64,000 nucleotides of DNA from a candidate division FCPU426 bacterium. GTDB lineage: Bacteria > Oederibacteriota > JAAXVQ01 > JAUVAV01. The position numbers were made by a program, and so were the translations under genes. The DNA lies in the NCBI GenBank assembly GCA_030591525.1, contig JAUVAV010000010.1, positions 17,933 through 81,932 of the forward strand, in the 5' to 3' direction. The notes beneath the pieces were generated by a model. That model had not been told where the DNA came from. It did not search any database and saw only the letters and a list, made by a program, of their open reading frames with translations. Shown piece by piece: positions 30,028 to 40,294 of this stretch (within the stretch, counting starts at the first letter, position 1; every line of letters begins with the position of its first letter).

Positions 30028-30180
30028 GAGGGACATGGCGAACTATTGATTCTGCTGCAAAACCCTTTTGCTGTCTTTGCGAGGAGCGGCAGCGACGAAG
30101 CAATCCCGGTTTTATAAGGATGAAATCAGCTTGCCGCGCCCGCAATGACAATATAGTTAAATAGTTAACCATGTCCTCTA
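30028..30180. repeat. Nested inverted-repeat element
   Basis: Outer arms GAGGGACATGGCGAACTATT / AATAGTTAACCATGTCCTCT; inner GCGAGGAGCGGCAGCGACGAAGCAATCCCGG shared with 57724-57868. Confidence 0.7.
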
Positions 30181-30208
30181 TGTTACTGATTAATTTTTCA
30201 AAGAGCTA

Positions 30209-32260
30209 ATGTGGACAAAAATGAAAACAAAACTATTTTATTACTTGGTTATTTTATTGTTTGCTGGGGTGGGGGTGGTGAATGCTGCTGGGGTCATTCC
30301 AGAGATGGATTTGATCACAAGTTATTCATCTACTGGCGGAACTCCTCAATTTAAAGATAATGACCAAGACCTAATCTATAAAATAGACCAAGGAGATGAG
30401 ATTGCTTTTACTATAACTACTACCCAACCGAATTTAAATTATCGCTGGCATGTAATCAAAGGGAGCGAAGTTTTGGCTGCTTTAACCGCAGGAACCACTT
30501 TTGCCTGGACTGTCCCAATCGAAAAATCTACTTGGAAAATATATGTTGAAGTAACACTCGAAAATGAGATGAATGATATTATAGGAAGAGATTATTTGAA
30601 TTGGTCGATTACGACCTCTGACCTTATAATCGTAACTTGTGGTGAATCAATCCAAAATGCAATAAACTCCCTTCCTCCGGAAGGCGGTATAGTAGAACTT
30701 GGAACGGGAATACATGCCCCGACTTCTTCTACCCAAATCATCAACCGAACTAATATAACAATAAGAGGAGCAGGTGCAACCAGAGAAGAGACAGAGATAA
30801 AATATGGCGCACCCCGGCCTACATTTCATACATTTTATATAACAAACGCTCAAGGCATCACCATAGAAAATATGTATATTCACTCGACGGATACGAGTTA
30901 TTTATCTAAAACTGATGGAGATGCAATAGCTATTAGCCCCCCCTTAGCTGATAGTATAACAATATCAGATATAAAGGTTGAATGGATGTGTGCGGGAGTG
31001 CATACATACAGTATCGTGGGTTGGGATTGGCCGGAAGAAAGTCAATGGACTCAAAATTTAACCATAGAAAATTGTTTGTTCTTAAATTGCAGAGATGGAA
31101 TAACTTGGTGGACTACTCGTAATAGTAAAGTGACGAATTGTGAAATAAGCTATATTCGAAGTTGGCCGGGTATCAACCTGAATCGGGTGAATCAACATCA
31201 CGTATTTGAAAATAATACTATACATTCCAATTCATACACAGGGATATATGGATATAGTTCGTGTTCTGATATTACAATTAGGAATAATATGATATATGGC
31301 AATAAGGGAGGTGTGCTTTTTTATACGTCAACCATCAATTCAGTAATAGAAAACAATGAAATTAAAAACAATCGCGCCGATGGCGGAGTGACATTATATT
31401 CTAGCGGTGGATACTCCCCGGGCAATATTGTCATCAAGAATAACAGAATCTTTAGCAATTCGGGCAATGGGATCAGGATTTACTATGACGGCCTTGATCC
31501 AGGAGTTCGCATATTCTCTATTATCAACAATGTTATCTGCGGCAATAATTTGGACGGGATAGATCAGAGCGTCTTATCTTCTACCACGACGGTTATAAAC
31601 AATATTATTGCCAATAATTCTCAATATGGCATACATAGAACACAGGGTACTATAATCGATACGTATAATAATGTTTGGAATAATGCAGCCGGCAACTATA
31701 ATGGCATCACTATCGGAACCGGTGATATATCTATAGATCCTTTGTTTGCAGACTCATCAAACTATGATTTCCACCTGAAAAGCACTACGGGAAGATGGGA
31801 TGGAACTACCTGGGTTATTGATTCTAATCACAGCCCCTGCATAGATGCTGGTGACCCTTCTTCAGATTATTCCCATGAACCTGATTATCCTAATGGACAA
31901 ATTAACCTGGGCGCTTACGGGGATACCGCCGAGGCTTCCAAAAGTAGTTTTGCCTTTGGGTCCCCAACACCGCCGGAAGATTTACCCAAGGAGAGCAGGA
32001 TAATAATAAACGTTTATCCTAATCCTTATGTAAAAGGGAAAAGTGCACAAGAGAAAATAAATTTTGGCAATTTATCTAAAGCCGCAGAAATAAAAATATA
32101 TAGTGTGGCCGGTGAATTGATAAAAGAAATAAAGCATAAAGATATAGCTGACGGAGGTAGTGAAGAATGGGACATATCGGGAATATCGAGCGGGGTTTAT
32201 ATGTATACCATTATTTCGCCTGCTAACCAGGAGATTGGCAAGCTGAGTATAATCAAGTAA
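30209..32260 (+). CDS. Secreted right-handed beta-helix repeat protein with N-terminal Ig-like and C-terminal sorting-like domains
   Basis: ESIQNAINSLPPEGGIVELGTG; ITIRNNMIYGNKGG.. repeats; ends EEWDISGISSGVYMYTIISPANQEIGKLSIIK. Confidence 0.85.
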   Translation: MWTKMKTKLFYYLVILLFAGVGVVNAAGVIPEMDLITSYSSTGGTPQFKDNDQDLIYKIDQGDEIAFTITTTQPNLNYRWHVIKGSEVLAALTAGTTFAWTVPIEKSTWKIYVEVTLENEMNDIIGRDYLNWSITTSDLIIVTCGESIQNAINSLPPEGGIVELGTGIHAPTSSTQIINRTNITIRGAGATREETEIKYGAPRPTFHTFYITNAQGITIENMYIHSTDTSYLSKTDGDAIAISPPLADSITISDIKVEWMCAGVHTYSIVGWDWPEESQWTQNLTIENCLFLNCRDGITWWTTRNSKVTNCEISYIRSWPGINLNRVNQHHVFENNTIHSNSYTGIYGYSSCSDITIRNNMIYGNKGGVLFYTSTINSVIENNEIKNNRADGGVTLYSSGGYSPGNIVIKNNRIFSNSGNGIRIYYDGLDPGVRIFSIINNVICGNNLDGIDQSVLSSTTTVINNIIANNSQYGIHRTQGTIIDTYNNVWNNAAGNYNGITIGTGDISIDPLFADSSNYDFHLKSTTGRWDGTTWVIDSNHSPCIDAGDPSSDYSHEPDYPNGQINLGAYGDTAEASKSSFAFGSPTPPEDLPKESRIIINVYPNPYVKGKSAQEKINFGNLSKAAEIKIYSVAGELIKEIKHKDIADGGSEEWDISGISSGVYMYTIISPANQEIGKLSIIK

Positions 32261-32302
32261 GAGAAAATCGAGACAAAGTGCGGTAAGCAGCGGGATATAT
32301 TT

Positions 32303-32647
32303 ATGATATTAAAGCATCAACCAGCAGTCGGCAAAACAGTCCTTAAAGCAATGCGCAAACAAGTGAAAATAAAATGGAAATTACACTTGCATTCAGAAAC
32401 AAGCTTGATAGGCCTGGCTGAAAAGTACAACGCTGTAGCCAGAGGATGGATTTAGTATTATAGTAAGTTTTACATTACTGAAATGATTGGTCTTGCAAAC
32501 TATCTTAATTTAAGATTGGTTAAATGGGCAAGGCGCCAGTACCAAAGCATCAAGAGACACAAGAAAAGAGCGTGCGATTGGCTGAGACGGGTTTTTCGGG
32601 CAAATCCGAATTTATTTGAATATTGCCAAGGGTTTAAGGTGGGCTAA
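32303..32647 (+). pseudogene. Degenerate group II intron reverse transcriptase/maturase, C-terminal fragment
   Basis: One frame: HQPAVGKTVLKAMRKQVKIKWKLHLHSETSLIGLAEKYNAVARGWI*YYSKFYITEMIGLANYLNLRLVKWARRQYQSIKRHKKRACDWLRRVFRANPNLFEYCQG; in-frame TAG at 32453. Confidence 0.85.
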
Positions 32648-32650
32648 TGG

Positions 32651-32723
32651 GAGCGGTGTGAATCGCGGGGTTCCCGCACCGTTCTACGAGCGGCTAAAGG
32701 AGAAGTTCCTTTGGTCGACTCAC
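32651..32723 (+). ncRNA. Group II intron domain V/VI remnant
   Basis: GAGCGGTG...CACCGTTC helix (domain V-like, starting GAGC) followed by AAAGGA-GAAG-TTCCTTT helix and GGTCGACTCAC. Confidence 0.75.
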
Positions 32724-32858
32724 CTCAGTCGGAGCGCTCAATTATTTCCTTGCGGTTTTTCAAGAGTTGGAGAGACTTTTTCAGTACTGCCGATTTGGTA
32801 AATATCACATTCATTCGCTTAGATGGGGTGAAGAATAAATCAGGCGTAAGGCAACAGG

Positions 32859-35800
32859 ATGAATAAAACCATATTGAATTCCATATTGCTCCCTCTTTTT
32901 ATTTTCGTTCCACTCTCGCTTGCTCAAGGGGGGTGGGTCCAGGATGGCGGGATTTTAAATGTGGATACAAACCAATCCGGAACTGATCCCAGTATTGCCA
33001 TGACCAATGGTACGCCGTATGTCACTTGGCGGGAGCCCAGCGGTTCTCAACCTCAAATTTTTGTTAAGCATTACAATGGCAGTAGTTGGATCCCGGACGG
33101 CGGGAGCCTGAATGTGAATACGGGCGTGACTGCGGCAGAGCCCCATATTGCCATCTATAATACTACACCGTATGTGGCTTTCTGGGAAGTTGATATCGTT
33201 GCCGGTGGAAATCAAATCTATGTTAAGCATTATAATGGCAACAGTTGGGTCCAGGACAATGGGAGCTTGAATGTCAATACGGGCCGTAATGGTTACCAGC
33301 CTTGCATAGCATTTTCCAATAGTGCGCCGTATGTGGCTTGGGAGGAAACCAATGGTGTTAAAAGTCAAATTTATGTCAGGCATTACAATGGCAGTAGTTG
33401 GATCCCGGACGGCGGGAGTCTGAATGTTAATACCAGCCAGGATGCATTTCGTCCCAGCATAGCTATTTTAAATGATACGCCGTACGTAACCTGGTATGAA
33501 TCCGATGGCACTCGCTATCAAATCTATGTGAAGCATTACAATGGCAGCAGTTGGATTCAGGACGGCGGGAGTCTGAATATCAACACCGGCCAGCACGCAT
33601 ATTATCCTGTCATAGTTAAGTCAAATAGTACGCCCTATGTAACCTGGCGGGAATACTTTAACTCTAAAACGCACATCTTTGTGAAGCATTGGAATGGCGT
33701 TGACTGGGACCAGGATGGAGCGGGAAGTTTGAATGTTAACGCAAATCAAGGTACCAATACTCCTGATATGGCGGTTTACAATGGCACACCGTACGCAAGC
33801 TGGATAGAATGGAACGGAACGAACTATCAAATCTATGTGAAGCATTACAATGGCAGCACTTGGATTCAGGACGGCGGGGGTTTGAACGTGAATATGGACC
33901 GGGATGTCTATGGCCCCAGCATCGCGAATTCAAATGGAATTCCGTATGTAAGCTGGTATGAAGGTAATGGTTCTAAATATCAAGTTTATGTCAAGCATTA
34001 TGAGGTTCCAGCCACTTCAACAAATACGCCGACCATGACCCCGACTGGGACTCCGACCGACACGCCGACCAGTACGCCCAGCGCCACTCCGACGGATACT
34101 CCGGAGGAAGATACCCCGACTGATACGCCCACCAACACCCCGACGTGCACATCAACAGACACACCGACTGCTACGGCTACGCCGACCAATACCCCAACCG
34201 GTACGCCTACGTATACGCTGACCCATACGCCCAGCGCCACTCCGACCGACACTCCGGAGGAAGATACCCCGACATGCACACCAACAGACACACCGACTGC
34301 TACGGCTACGCCGACCAATACCCCGACCGGTACTCCGACTGACACGCCGACCCATACGCCCAGCGCCACTCCGACCGACACTCCGAGTGAGGATACTCCC
34401 ACGGATACCCCGACCTCAACCCCGACTTATACAGCAACGCCCACGGCTACGCCGACGTGGACTTCAACGGGTACACCTACCGAGACCCCGACGTATACCA
34501 TGACCCCGACTGATACGCCCACCAACACCCCGACGTGCACACCAACAGACACACCGACTGCTACGGCTACGCCGACCATGACCTCAACCGGTACGCCTAC
34601 GTATACGCTGACCCACACGCCCAGCGCCACTCCGACCGACACTCCGGAGGAAGATACTCCGACCGATACCCCGACCTCAAGCCCGACTTATACTGCAACG
34701 CCCACGGCTACGCTGACACGGACTTCAACGGGAACGCCCACCAATACCCCGACCCGTACTCTGACCGACACGCCGACCCATACGCCCAGCGCCACTCCGA
34801 CCGACACTCCGAGTGAGGATACCCCCACGGATACCCCGACCTCAACCCCGACTTATACAGCAACGCCCACGGCTACGCCGACGTGGACTTCAACGGGTAC
34901 ACCTACCGAGACCCCGACTGATACGCCCACCAACACCCCGACATGCACACCAACAGACACAGCGACTGCTACGGTTACGCTGACCATGACCCTGACCGGG
35001 ACACCGACTGACACGCCGACCCATACGCCCAGCGCCACTCCGACTGACACACCGAGTGAGGATACTCCCACGAATACCCCGACCTCAAGCCCGACTTATA
35101 CTGCAACGCCCACGGCTACGCTGACACGGACTTCAACGGGAACGCCCACCAATACTCCGACGTATACCATGACCCCGACCGATACGTCCACCGGTACCCC
35201 AACGTGCACACCAACAGACACAGCGACTGCTACGGCTACGCCGACCAATACCCCAACCGGTACGCCTACGTATACTCCGACCAGTACGCCCAGCGCCACT
35301 CCGACGGATACTCCGAGTGACGATACTCCCACGGATACCCCGACCTCAAGCCCGACTTATACCGCAACGCCCACGGCTACGCCGACCGTAACCGGGACCT
35401 ATACCCTAACTTCAACCAGTACGGCAACATCTACGAGTACACCGGGAGATACGGTTACCTTTACGAAGACTCCCACGGCTACCCCGACCCTTACCGTAAC
35501 TCCGACCTCTACGCGTACCCCGACGATAACCACCACTTTTACAATAATGCCTACTTTTACGATATCGCCTACCAGTACCATAACTCCTACCATTACGCAG
35601 ACCGCGACTCCCTCGCTTACGGTTACCCCTCCATTCACGGATAGAATATTTTTTGAGACTCATTTGGAAACCAAGGTAATTACTCCCTATGGCAAGGATT
35701 ACCGAACGCTGAGAATTTATTTCAAGTCCCTGGAGTCTGAACAAAATATCCAGGTCCGGATTTTCACCTTGCATAATCAAGAAGTAAAAAAACTGGATAT

Positions 35801-35936
35801 TCAAAATTTGGGGGATAGATATCTGGCGGAATGGGATGGCCGGGATCAAAACAATCAAATCAAGCAGGGGATATATATGTACCAGATAGAGATCCGGAGA
35901 AAAGCCTATAACGGTACTTTTGTAATTGCCAAATAA
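32859..35936 (+). CDS. Giant secreted protein: propeller-like repeats, long Thr/Pro-rich linker, C-terminal sorting-like domain
   Basis: Repeats [37 protein letters not shown] linker; C-term [15 protein letters not shown]...[22 protein letters not shown]. Confidence 0.88.
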   Translation: MNKTILNSILLPLFIFVPLSLAQGGWVQDGGILNVDTNQSGTDPSIAMTNGTPYVTWREPSGSQPQIFVKHYNGSSWIPDGGSLNVNTGVTAAEPHIAIYNTTPYVAFWEVDIVAGGNQIYVKHYNGNSWVQDNGSLNVNTGRNGYQPCIAFSNSAPYVAWEETNGVKSQIYVRHYNGSSWIPDGGSLNVNTSQDAFRPSIAILNDTPYVTWYESDGTRYQIYVKHYNGSSWIQDGGSLNINTGQHAYYPVIVKSNSTPYVTWREYFNSKTHIFVKHWNGVDWDQDGAGSLNVNANQGTNTPDMAVYNGTPYASWIEWNGTNYQIYVKHYNGSTWIQDGGGLNVNMDRDVYGPSIANSNGIPYVSWYEGNGSKYQVYVKHYEVPATSTNTPTMTPTGTPTDTPTSTPSATPTDTPEEDTPTDTPTNTPTCTSTDTPTATATPTNTPTGTPTYTLTHTPSATPTDTPEEDTPTCTPTDTPTATATPTNTPTGTPTDTPTHTPSATPTDTPSEDTPTDTPTSTPTYTATPTATPTWTSTGTPTETPTYTMTPTDTPTNTPTCTPTDTPTATATPTMTSTGTPTYTLTHTPSATPTDTPEEDTPTDTPTSSPTYTATPTATLTRTSTGTPTNTPTRTLTDTPTHTPSATPTDTPSEDTPTDTPTSTPTYTATPTATPTWTSTGTPTETPTDTPTNTPTCTPTDTATATVTLTMTLTGTPTDTPTHTPSATPTDTPSEDTPTNTPTSSPTYTATPTATLTRTSTGTPTNTPTYTMTPTDTSTGTPTCTPTDTATATATPTNTPTGTPTYTPTSTPSATPTDTPSDDTPTDTPTSSPTYTATPTATPTVTGTYTLTSTSTATSTSTPGDTVTFTKTPTATPTLTVTPTSTRTPTITTTFTIMPTFTISPTSTITPTITQTATPSLTVTPPFTDRIFFETHLETKVITPYGKDYRTLRIYFKSLESEQNIQVRIFTLHNQEVKKLDIQNLGDRYLAEWDGRDQNNQIKQGIYMYQIEIRRKAYNGTFVIAK
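34010..35635 (+). repeat. Thr/Pro-coding tandem repeat tract with about 7 higher-order [15 protein letters not shown] iterations
   Basis: Direct reading of nucleotide sequence and translation. Confidence 0.9.
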
Positions 35937-35976
35937 AAAAGCTCTTTTTCGGCATAATACATTAGCCGTACGTTAA

Positions 35977-36057
35977 TTGGGTTATCCCGGATTTGACAGA
36001 CACCTCCCTGTCTGTTGTCTCCATTTTTAGGTGTCTGTCAAACCCGGGATAACCCAA
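35977..36057. repeat. Long inverted repeat (29-bp arms, 1 mismatch)
   Basis: TTGGGTTATCCCGGATTTGACAGACACCT ... AGGTGTCTGTCAAACCCGGGATAACCCAA. Confidence 0.9.
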
Positions 36058-36179
36058 TAACCATTCACCCAATTTGCCTTGCATACTAATATATACAGTT
36101 TTATAATATGAAGGTAGCCAGCGGAGGTTAGGTCGATATATGTTCGTAATTTGCCTGCGTAGACTTGTGCTCATAAATA

Positions 36180-38021
36180 ATGAAGGTTTTTATGAAAAAT
36201 ATAATCAATGATATTCAGTCATTTTATAAAAAAATGAGCGTTTGTATAGGGAACAGCGTTAAAACAATTTTTCTTTTTGTAATTAGCATTTTTTTAGCGA
36301 TTTTTATGCTGCTTGCTCTATCAAACATAGCAAGTGCTGTAATTGTCGATCCTGGGGAATCAATCCAAAACGCTATAAATTCACTTCCGGCCGAGGGAGG
36401 ACTTGTCGAGCTTTTAGATGGAACTTATAATCTAACTTCTCCCTTATGGATAAATAAAAGCAATGTCACCTTAATGGGGCAGGGAATGGATAAATCAATA
36501 ATCAATCAAGTTGCTGTTCAAACCGATGGCATTATTGTTTCCAAATATTATGATTATGGCGCCAGAGATACTTGGCTTTATAACAACGGAATTAAATGGG
36601 AAGTACAAGTTCAATGGTTTAAAGATCACCCCGATGAAGTGGTTAATAATGCAACAATAAATCATTTAACTATTAATACCCATGGTTCAATCGGCCGTTT
36701 CAGCGGGGTGGGAGCGGTTGAAATAACAAACTTGACTGTTTCAAAAGTGAAGATTCAAGGAGATGCGACAACCAACCAACCCAGAGGTGTTTTCATAAGT
36801 CATTTTATTGATGCCACGGTTGAAGATTCTGTCATTGATGGTGTAGGCGAAGGACTGACGATGCATGGAGGCAGTTATAGAGGTAAGGTTATTAACAATA
36901 CGATATCAAATACAAAGCAATGGACAGTGATTCAATATAATGGGGTTTCGGGGAAAGACGGGATAGATGCTTTAATTAAAAATAACACTCTTATTAATAA
37001 CCAAGGATGTCTGTACGTATATTCGAGTTCGAATGTTAATGTAACTGGAAACACTGTTTCAGACACTTATTATAGATATGGAATTTGGATAAATCTTCCA
37101 ACTGGTAGAATTGAAGTTAATAATAACAAAGTTTGGAATGTTCATTATGATGATTATTCTTTAGCGGCAGGAATAGGTGTAGAGCAAAAGTATATCCACT
37201 TCATTGATTCAATTCCAGTAAATATTAATAATAATTTAATTTATAACAATGAAAAACATGGTATTAGAATTTGGCATTCATCTGCATATAAAAATATGAG
37301 TGGCGCAATATTATCTAATACCATCTATAATAATGGCGCGGATGGGATTAATAATTATCAAGACCAGCCATTAGATGCTGTGAGAAACAATATAATCGTT
37401 AATAACACATTATACGGATTAGTAAACATCTCAGATAATTCGTGTAATTGCGTTTGGAACAACATGGCAGGTAACTACCAGAATACTCCGGCCGGGACGG
37501 GTAGTATTTCGTCAGACCCGTTATTTGTAGATGTTGCAACCCATGATTTTCATCTTAAGTCTCAGTATGGCCGGTGGGATGACTCTGGGTGGGTAAATGA
37601 TGGAGTAACCTCTCCCGGTATAGATGCCGGCGATCCATACGATGCTTATTCCAATGAACCAGAACCCAATGGCAGTCGGATAAATATGGGTGTTTATGGA
37701 AATTCCGTCGAAGCTTCCAAAAGCAGTTTTGCTTCAACTCCGCCCATGCCAAATGAAAATAACGAAATGAAAATTTATCCCAATCCGTATATAAAAAGAA
37801 AAATTAACGAAGATAAAATAACCTTTGCTAATTTACCCCCAGCAGCAAGGATAAGGATTTATGCTGTTTCCGGAGAATTGGTTGAAACCCTGGAACATAA
37901 AGATATAGCTGATGGCGGAAGCGAGGAATGGGATGTATCCGAAATAGCTGGGGGAGTGTATGTGTATACTATCATTTTTCCGGAAGGTAAAAAAACCGGA
38001 AAGGTGAGTATAGTAAAGTGA
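36180..38021 (+). CDS. Secreted right-handed beta-helix repeat protein with C-terminal sorting-like domain
   Basis: GESIQNAINSLPAEGGLVELLDGTYNL; parallel beta-helix pattern; ends EEWDVSEIAGGVYVYTIIFPEGKKTGKVSIVK. Confidence 0.85.
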   Translation: MKVFMKNIINDIQSFYKKMSVCIGNSVKTIFLFVISIFLAIFMLLALSNIASAVIVDPGESIQNAINSLPAEGGLVELLDGTYNLTSPLWINKSNVTLMGQGMDKSIINQVAVQTDGIIVSKYYDYGARDTWLYNNGIKWEVQVQWFKDHPDEVVNNATINHLTINTHGSIGRFSGVGAVEITNLTVSKVKIQGDATTNQPRGVFISHFIDATVEDSVIDGVGEGLTMHGGSYRGKVINNTISNTKQWTVIQYNGVSGKDGIDALIKNNTLINNQGCLYVYSSSNVNVTGNTVSDTYYRYGIWINLPTGRIEVNNNKVWNVHYDDYSLAAGIGVEQKYIHFIDSIPVNINNNLIYNNEKHGIRIWHSSAYKNMSGAILSNTIYNNGADGINNYQDQPLDAVRNNIIVNNTLYGLVNISDNSCNCVWNNMAGNYQNTPAGTGSISSDPLFVDVATHDFHLKSQYGRWDDSGWVNDGVTSPGIDAGDPYDAYSNEPEPNGSRINMGVYGNSVEASKSSFASTPPMPNENNEMKIYPNPYIKRKINEDKITFANLPPAARIRIYAVSGELVETLEHKDIADGGSEEWDVSEIAGGVYVYTIIFPEGKKTGKVSIVK

Positions 38022-40048
38022 GGGATTTACAAACGTTTTTCGAGAAAACTTACCTCCCAAACTTTAAAAAGGTCTTAACGGTTATCGGTTTTATGCTCTT
38101 GTTTGCAGGTGGCGACATGGCAAATGCCGCCATTACCGGCACATCACCCAATCCCTCAGGCGATACCAACATTTCTGATGACACAATCTGGAAGGATGAA
38201 AATATCACTTTATCGGGTGATATTATAATTCACCCTGGCGGCAGCTTAAGCTTAGATAACACCGCCTTGATATTTGCCAGCACGGACACAGATTTTTACG
38301 GGATAGAAATTAAAAAAGGCAATGCAACCGCAAATGGAGGCAGATTAAAAATTAGCAATGGTAGTAGTGTGACTGTCCAAAACCCGGATTATAATACATG
38401 GATATATGCAGAATATGAACATCCGCCTTCATCAAAATGTCCGGTTATTCAGGCCAGTGACTCTTCCTTTTCGGAGTTGGGTAAAGGTATTTTTGGAGGA
38501 GACGAACCGAAACGTTATGGTCTGGAGATGCGTAAGACTACGAGCGAGTCATATTTTGACAATATAACTATCACAAACTCATATCATGGTATTTACTTAG
38601 GGGATGGTGGAGAACCTGTGAACATAACAAACTGTAGAATTGAAAATATCGAAAGTTCTGCTATTCATATTAAATATGTAGGTGCGTATATATACAATAA
38701 TATTATAACGGATATAAAATTTGGGGTTTATGCTTATGAAACCGATGGTTTGCAAATTATAGGTAATACTTTTGATGCAGAGAATCATATTGGCAATTAT
38801 GTTATAGATATAATGGCTCGCGATAAGAATTTTATATTCAAAGACAATGTAATTAAGAATTTCCAGAGAGGGATATACCTTAATGGTTCGCAACAAAACG
38901 GGTTGATCGAGAATAATACACTAATCGATGGGATAGGACTTGGGATTGGGATTAACACGGGTGGTGAAAATATTACAGTAAAGGATAATACCGTGATTAA
39001 TACTCAGGACGGCATTATAGCTTTGGGCAACAATATTTTGATATATGATAATGAAATAATAAACCCGAAATATCCAACCTTCAATACTGCGGGAATACGT
39101 ATCGGGGGACTTCATAATAGTTCGATATACAACACCTCTATCAGAAATGTCGACCAAACTACAACCACAGGTATTAATTTGTATCAGGATTCATCGAATT
39201 TAATTATAAAGAAGGTTACTATATCCGGTGGTTTGAAGTACGGCATAACCATAAGTAATACAGTAGATACCCGATTTGTGGATTTGAATATTTCTGATGC
39301 TTTGACTTATGATGTTGATTTCAAAGGTTTGAATGAAAATATCAAGTTTATAAATGCAAGCTTTAATGTCTCGAAAATCAATTTTACAGATAATCATGAT
39401 GTTTTTTTGCCTTATTACTATCTGGATGTTAAAGTTGATGACTTCAAGGGGAATCCAGTTGGAAATGCTATCGTAACCATTAGCAACGAAGTTGATAGTA
39501 ATTATTCTTCTATCAATGTTAAGGGAGAAAGTGAAACGATATTTGTAACCGGAGCAGATGGGCATACGCCATTGCCCTCAGATTTAGCAAGTTCAGCGGC
39601 AATATTGGATTATTGGCAGACTAACACCGAAAAGAAGAAGATGAAATATACTATTACTGCTGAAAAAGATGGTTATACCGCTGCGGTAATAGATATTGTT
39701 TCTGGTGAGAGTTGGTATAGAGAAGAACCCGGAGTCTATCAGAATACAATAACAATTATTCTTCCAATGATTCAGTCAACAAATATGGACAAGATAAAGG
39801 TTTACCCTAACCCCCACATTGCGGTCGGAGGATATTCGGGAAAAGTAATATTTGCTGGATTGTCAAAAGAAGTAACCCTGAGGATTTACACGGTATCCGG
39901 TGGATTGGTAAAGACCATAGAACATAGGGCTACAGCCGGCGGCGGCAGTGTGGAGTGGGATATATCGGGGATCAGCAGCGGAGTATATCTATTTGTAGCG
40001 GTGTCGGAAGAGAAAAAACAGACGGGAAAAATCTCTATCATTAAGTAG
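38018..40048 (+). CDS. Secreted NosD-like beta-helix protein with Ig-like module and C-terminal sorting-like domain
   Basis: GTG start overlaps the previous stop (GTGA); YYLDVKVDDFKGNPVGNAIVTISNEVD module; ends VEWDISGISSGVYLFVAVSEEKKQTGKISIIK. Confidence 0.82.
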   Translation: MRDLQTFFEKTYLPNFKKVLTVIGFMLLFAGGDMANAAITGTSPNPSGDTNISDDTIWKDENITLSGDIIIHPGGSLSLDNTALIFASTDTDFYGIEIKKGNATANGGRLKISNGSSVTVQNPDYNTWIYAEYEHPPSSKCPVIQASDSSFSELGKGIFGGDEPKRYGLEMRKTTSESYFDNITITNSYHGIYLGDGGEPVNITNCRIENIESSAIHIKYVGAYIYNNIITDIKFGVYAYETDGLQIIGNTFDAENHIGNYVIDIMARDKNFIFKDNVIKNFQRGIYLNGSQQNGLIENNTLIDGIGLGIGINTGGENITVKDNTVINTQDGIIALGNNILIYDNEIINPKYPTFNTAGIRIGGLHNSSIYNTSIRNVDQTTTTGINLYQDSSNLIIKKVTISGGLKYGITISNTVDTRFVDLNISDALTYDVDFKGLNENIKFINASFNVSKINFTDNHDVFLPYYYLDVKVDDFKGNPVGNAIVTISNEVDSNYSSINVKGESETIFVTGADGHTPLPSDLASSAAILDYWQTNTEKKKMKYTITAEKDGYTAAVIDIVSGESWYREEPGVYQNTITIILPMIQSTNMDKIKVYPNPHIAVGGYSGKVIFAGLSKEVTLRIYTVSGGLVKTIEHRATAGGGSVEWDISGISSGVYLFVAVSEEKKQTGKISIIK

Positions 40049-40294
40049 TGGAAGAAAAGTTTCGTAGCTTAAAAGAGAGGCTGGCTACTATGAATAGAAT
40101 CGGCAGAGAATAATCCCGTCGTAATTCCGGGGACATAATACAGAATTATTTTATAAAAAAAATGCAAGGAAACACACGGCCTCCTGAGGAGTGAGGGAAT
40201 TTGAAAATATGTCATAAAGTAAGTGCGGAAATGGGTGGAGTGATCTTTCCCCGCAGTCCACTATGAATTTTACAATTGGGAGAGATTAATAATC

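Noticed and set aside
32616-32801. 61-aa plus-strand ORF
   Set aside because: Crosses the group II intron maturase end and domain V/VI-like structure; chance ORF
34010-35635. Regular repeats superficially like a CRISPR array
   Set aside because: No unique spacers; the repeats are in frame and encode Thr/Pro-rich protein; no cas genes recognised
40120-40160. AATTCCGGGGACATAATAC motif considered as a transposase-associated footprint
   Set aside because: Too short, no inverted partner or transposase fragment found nearby
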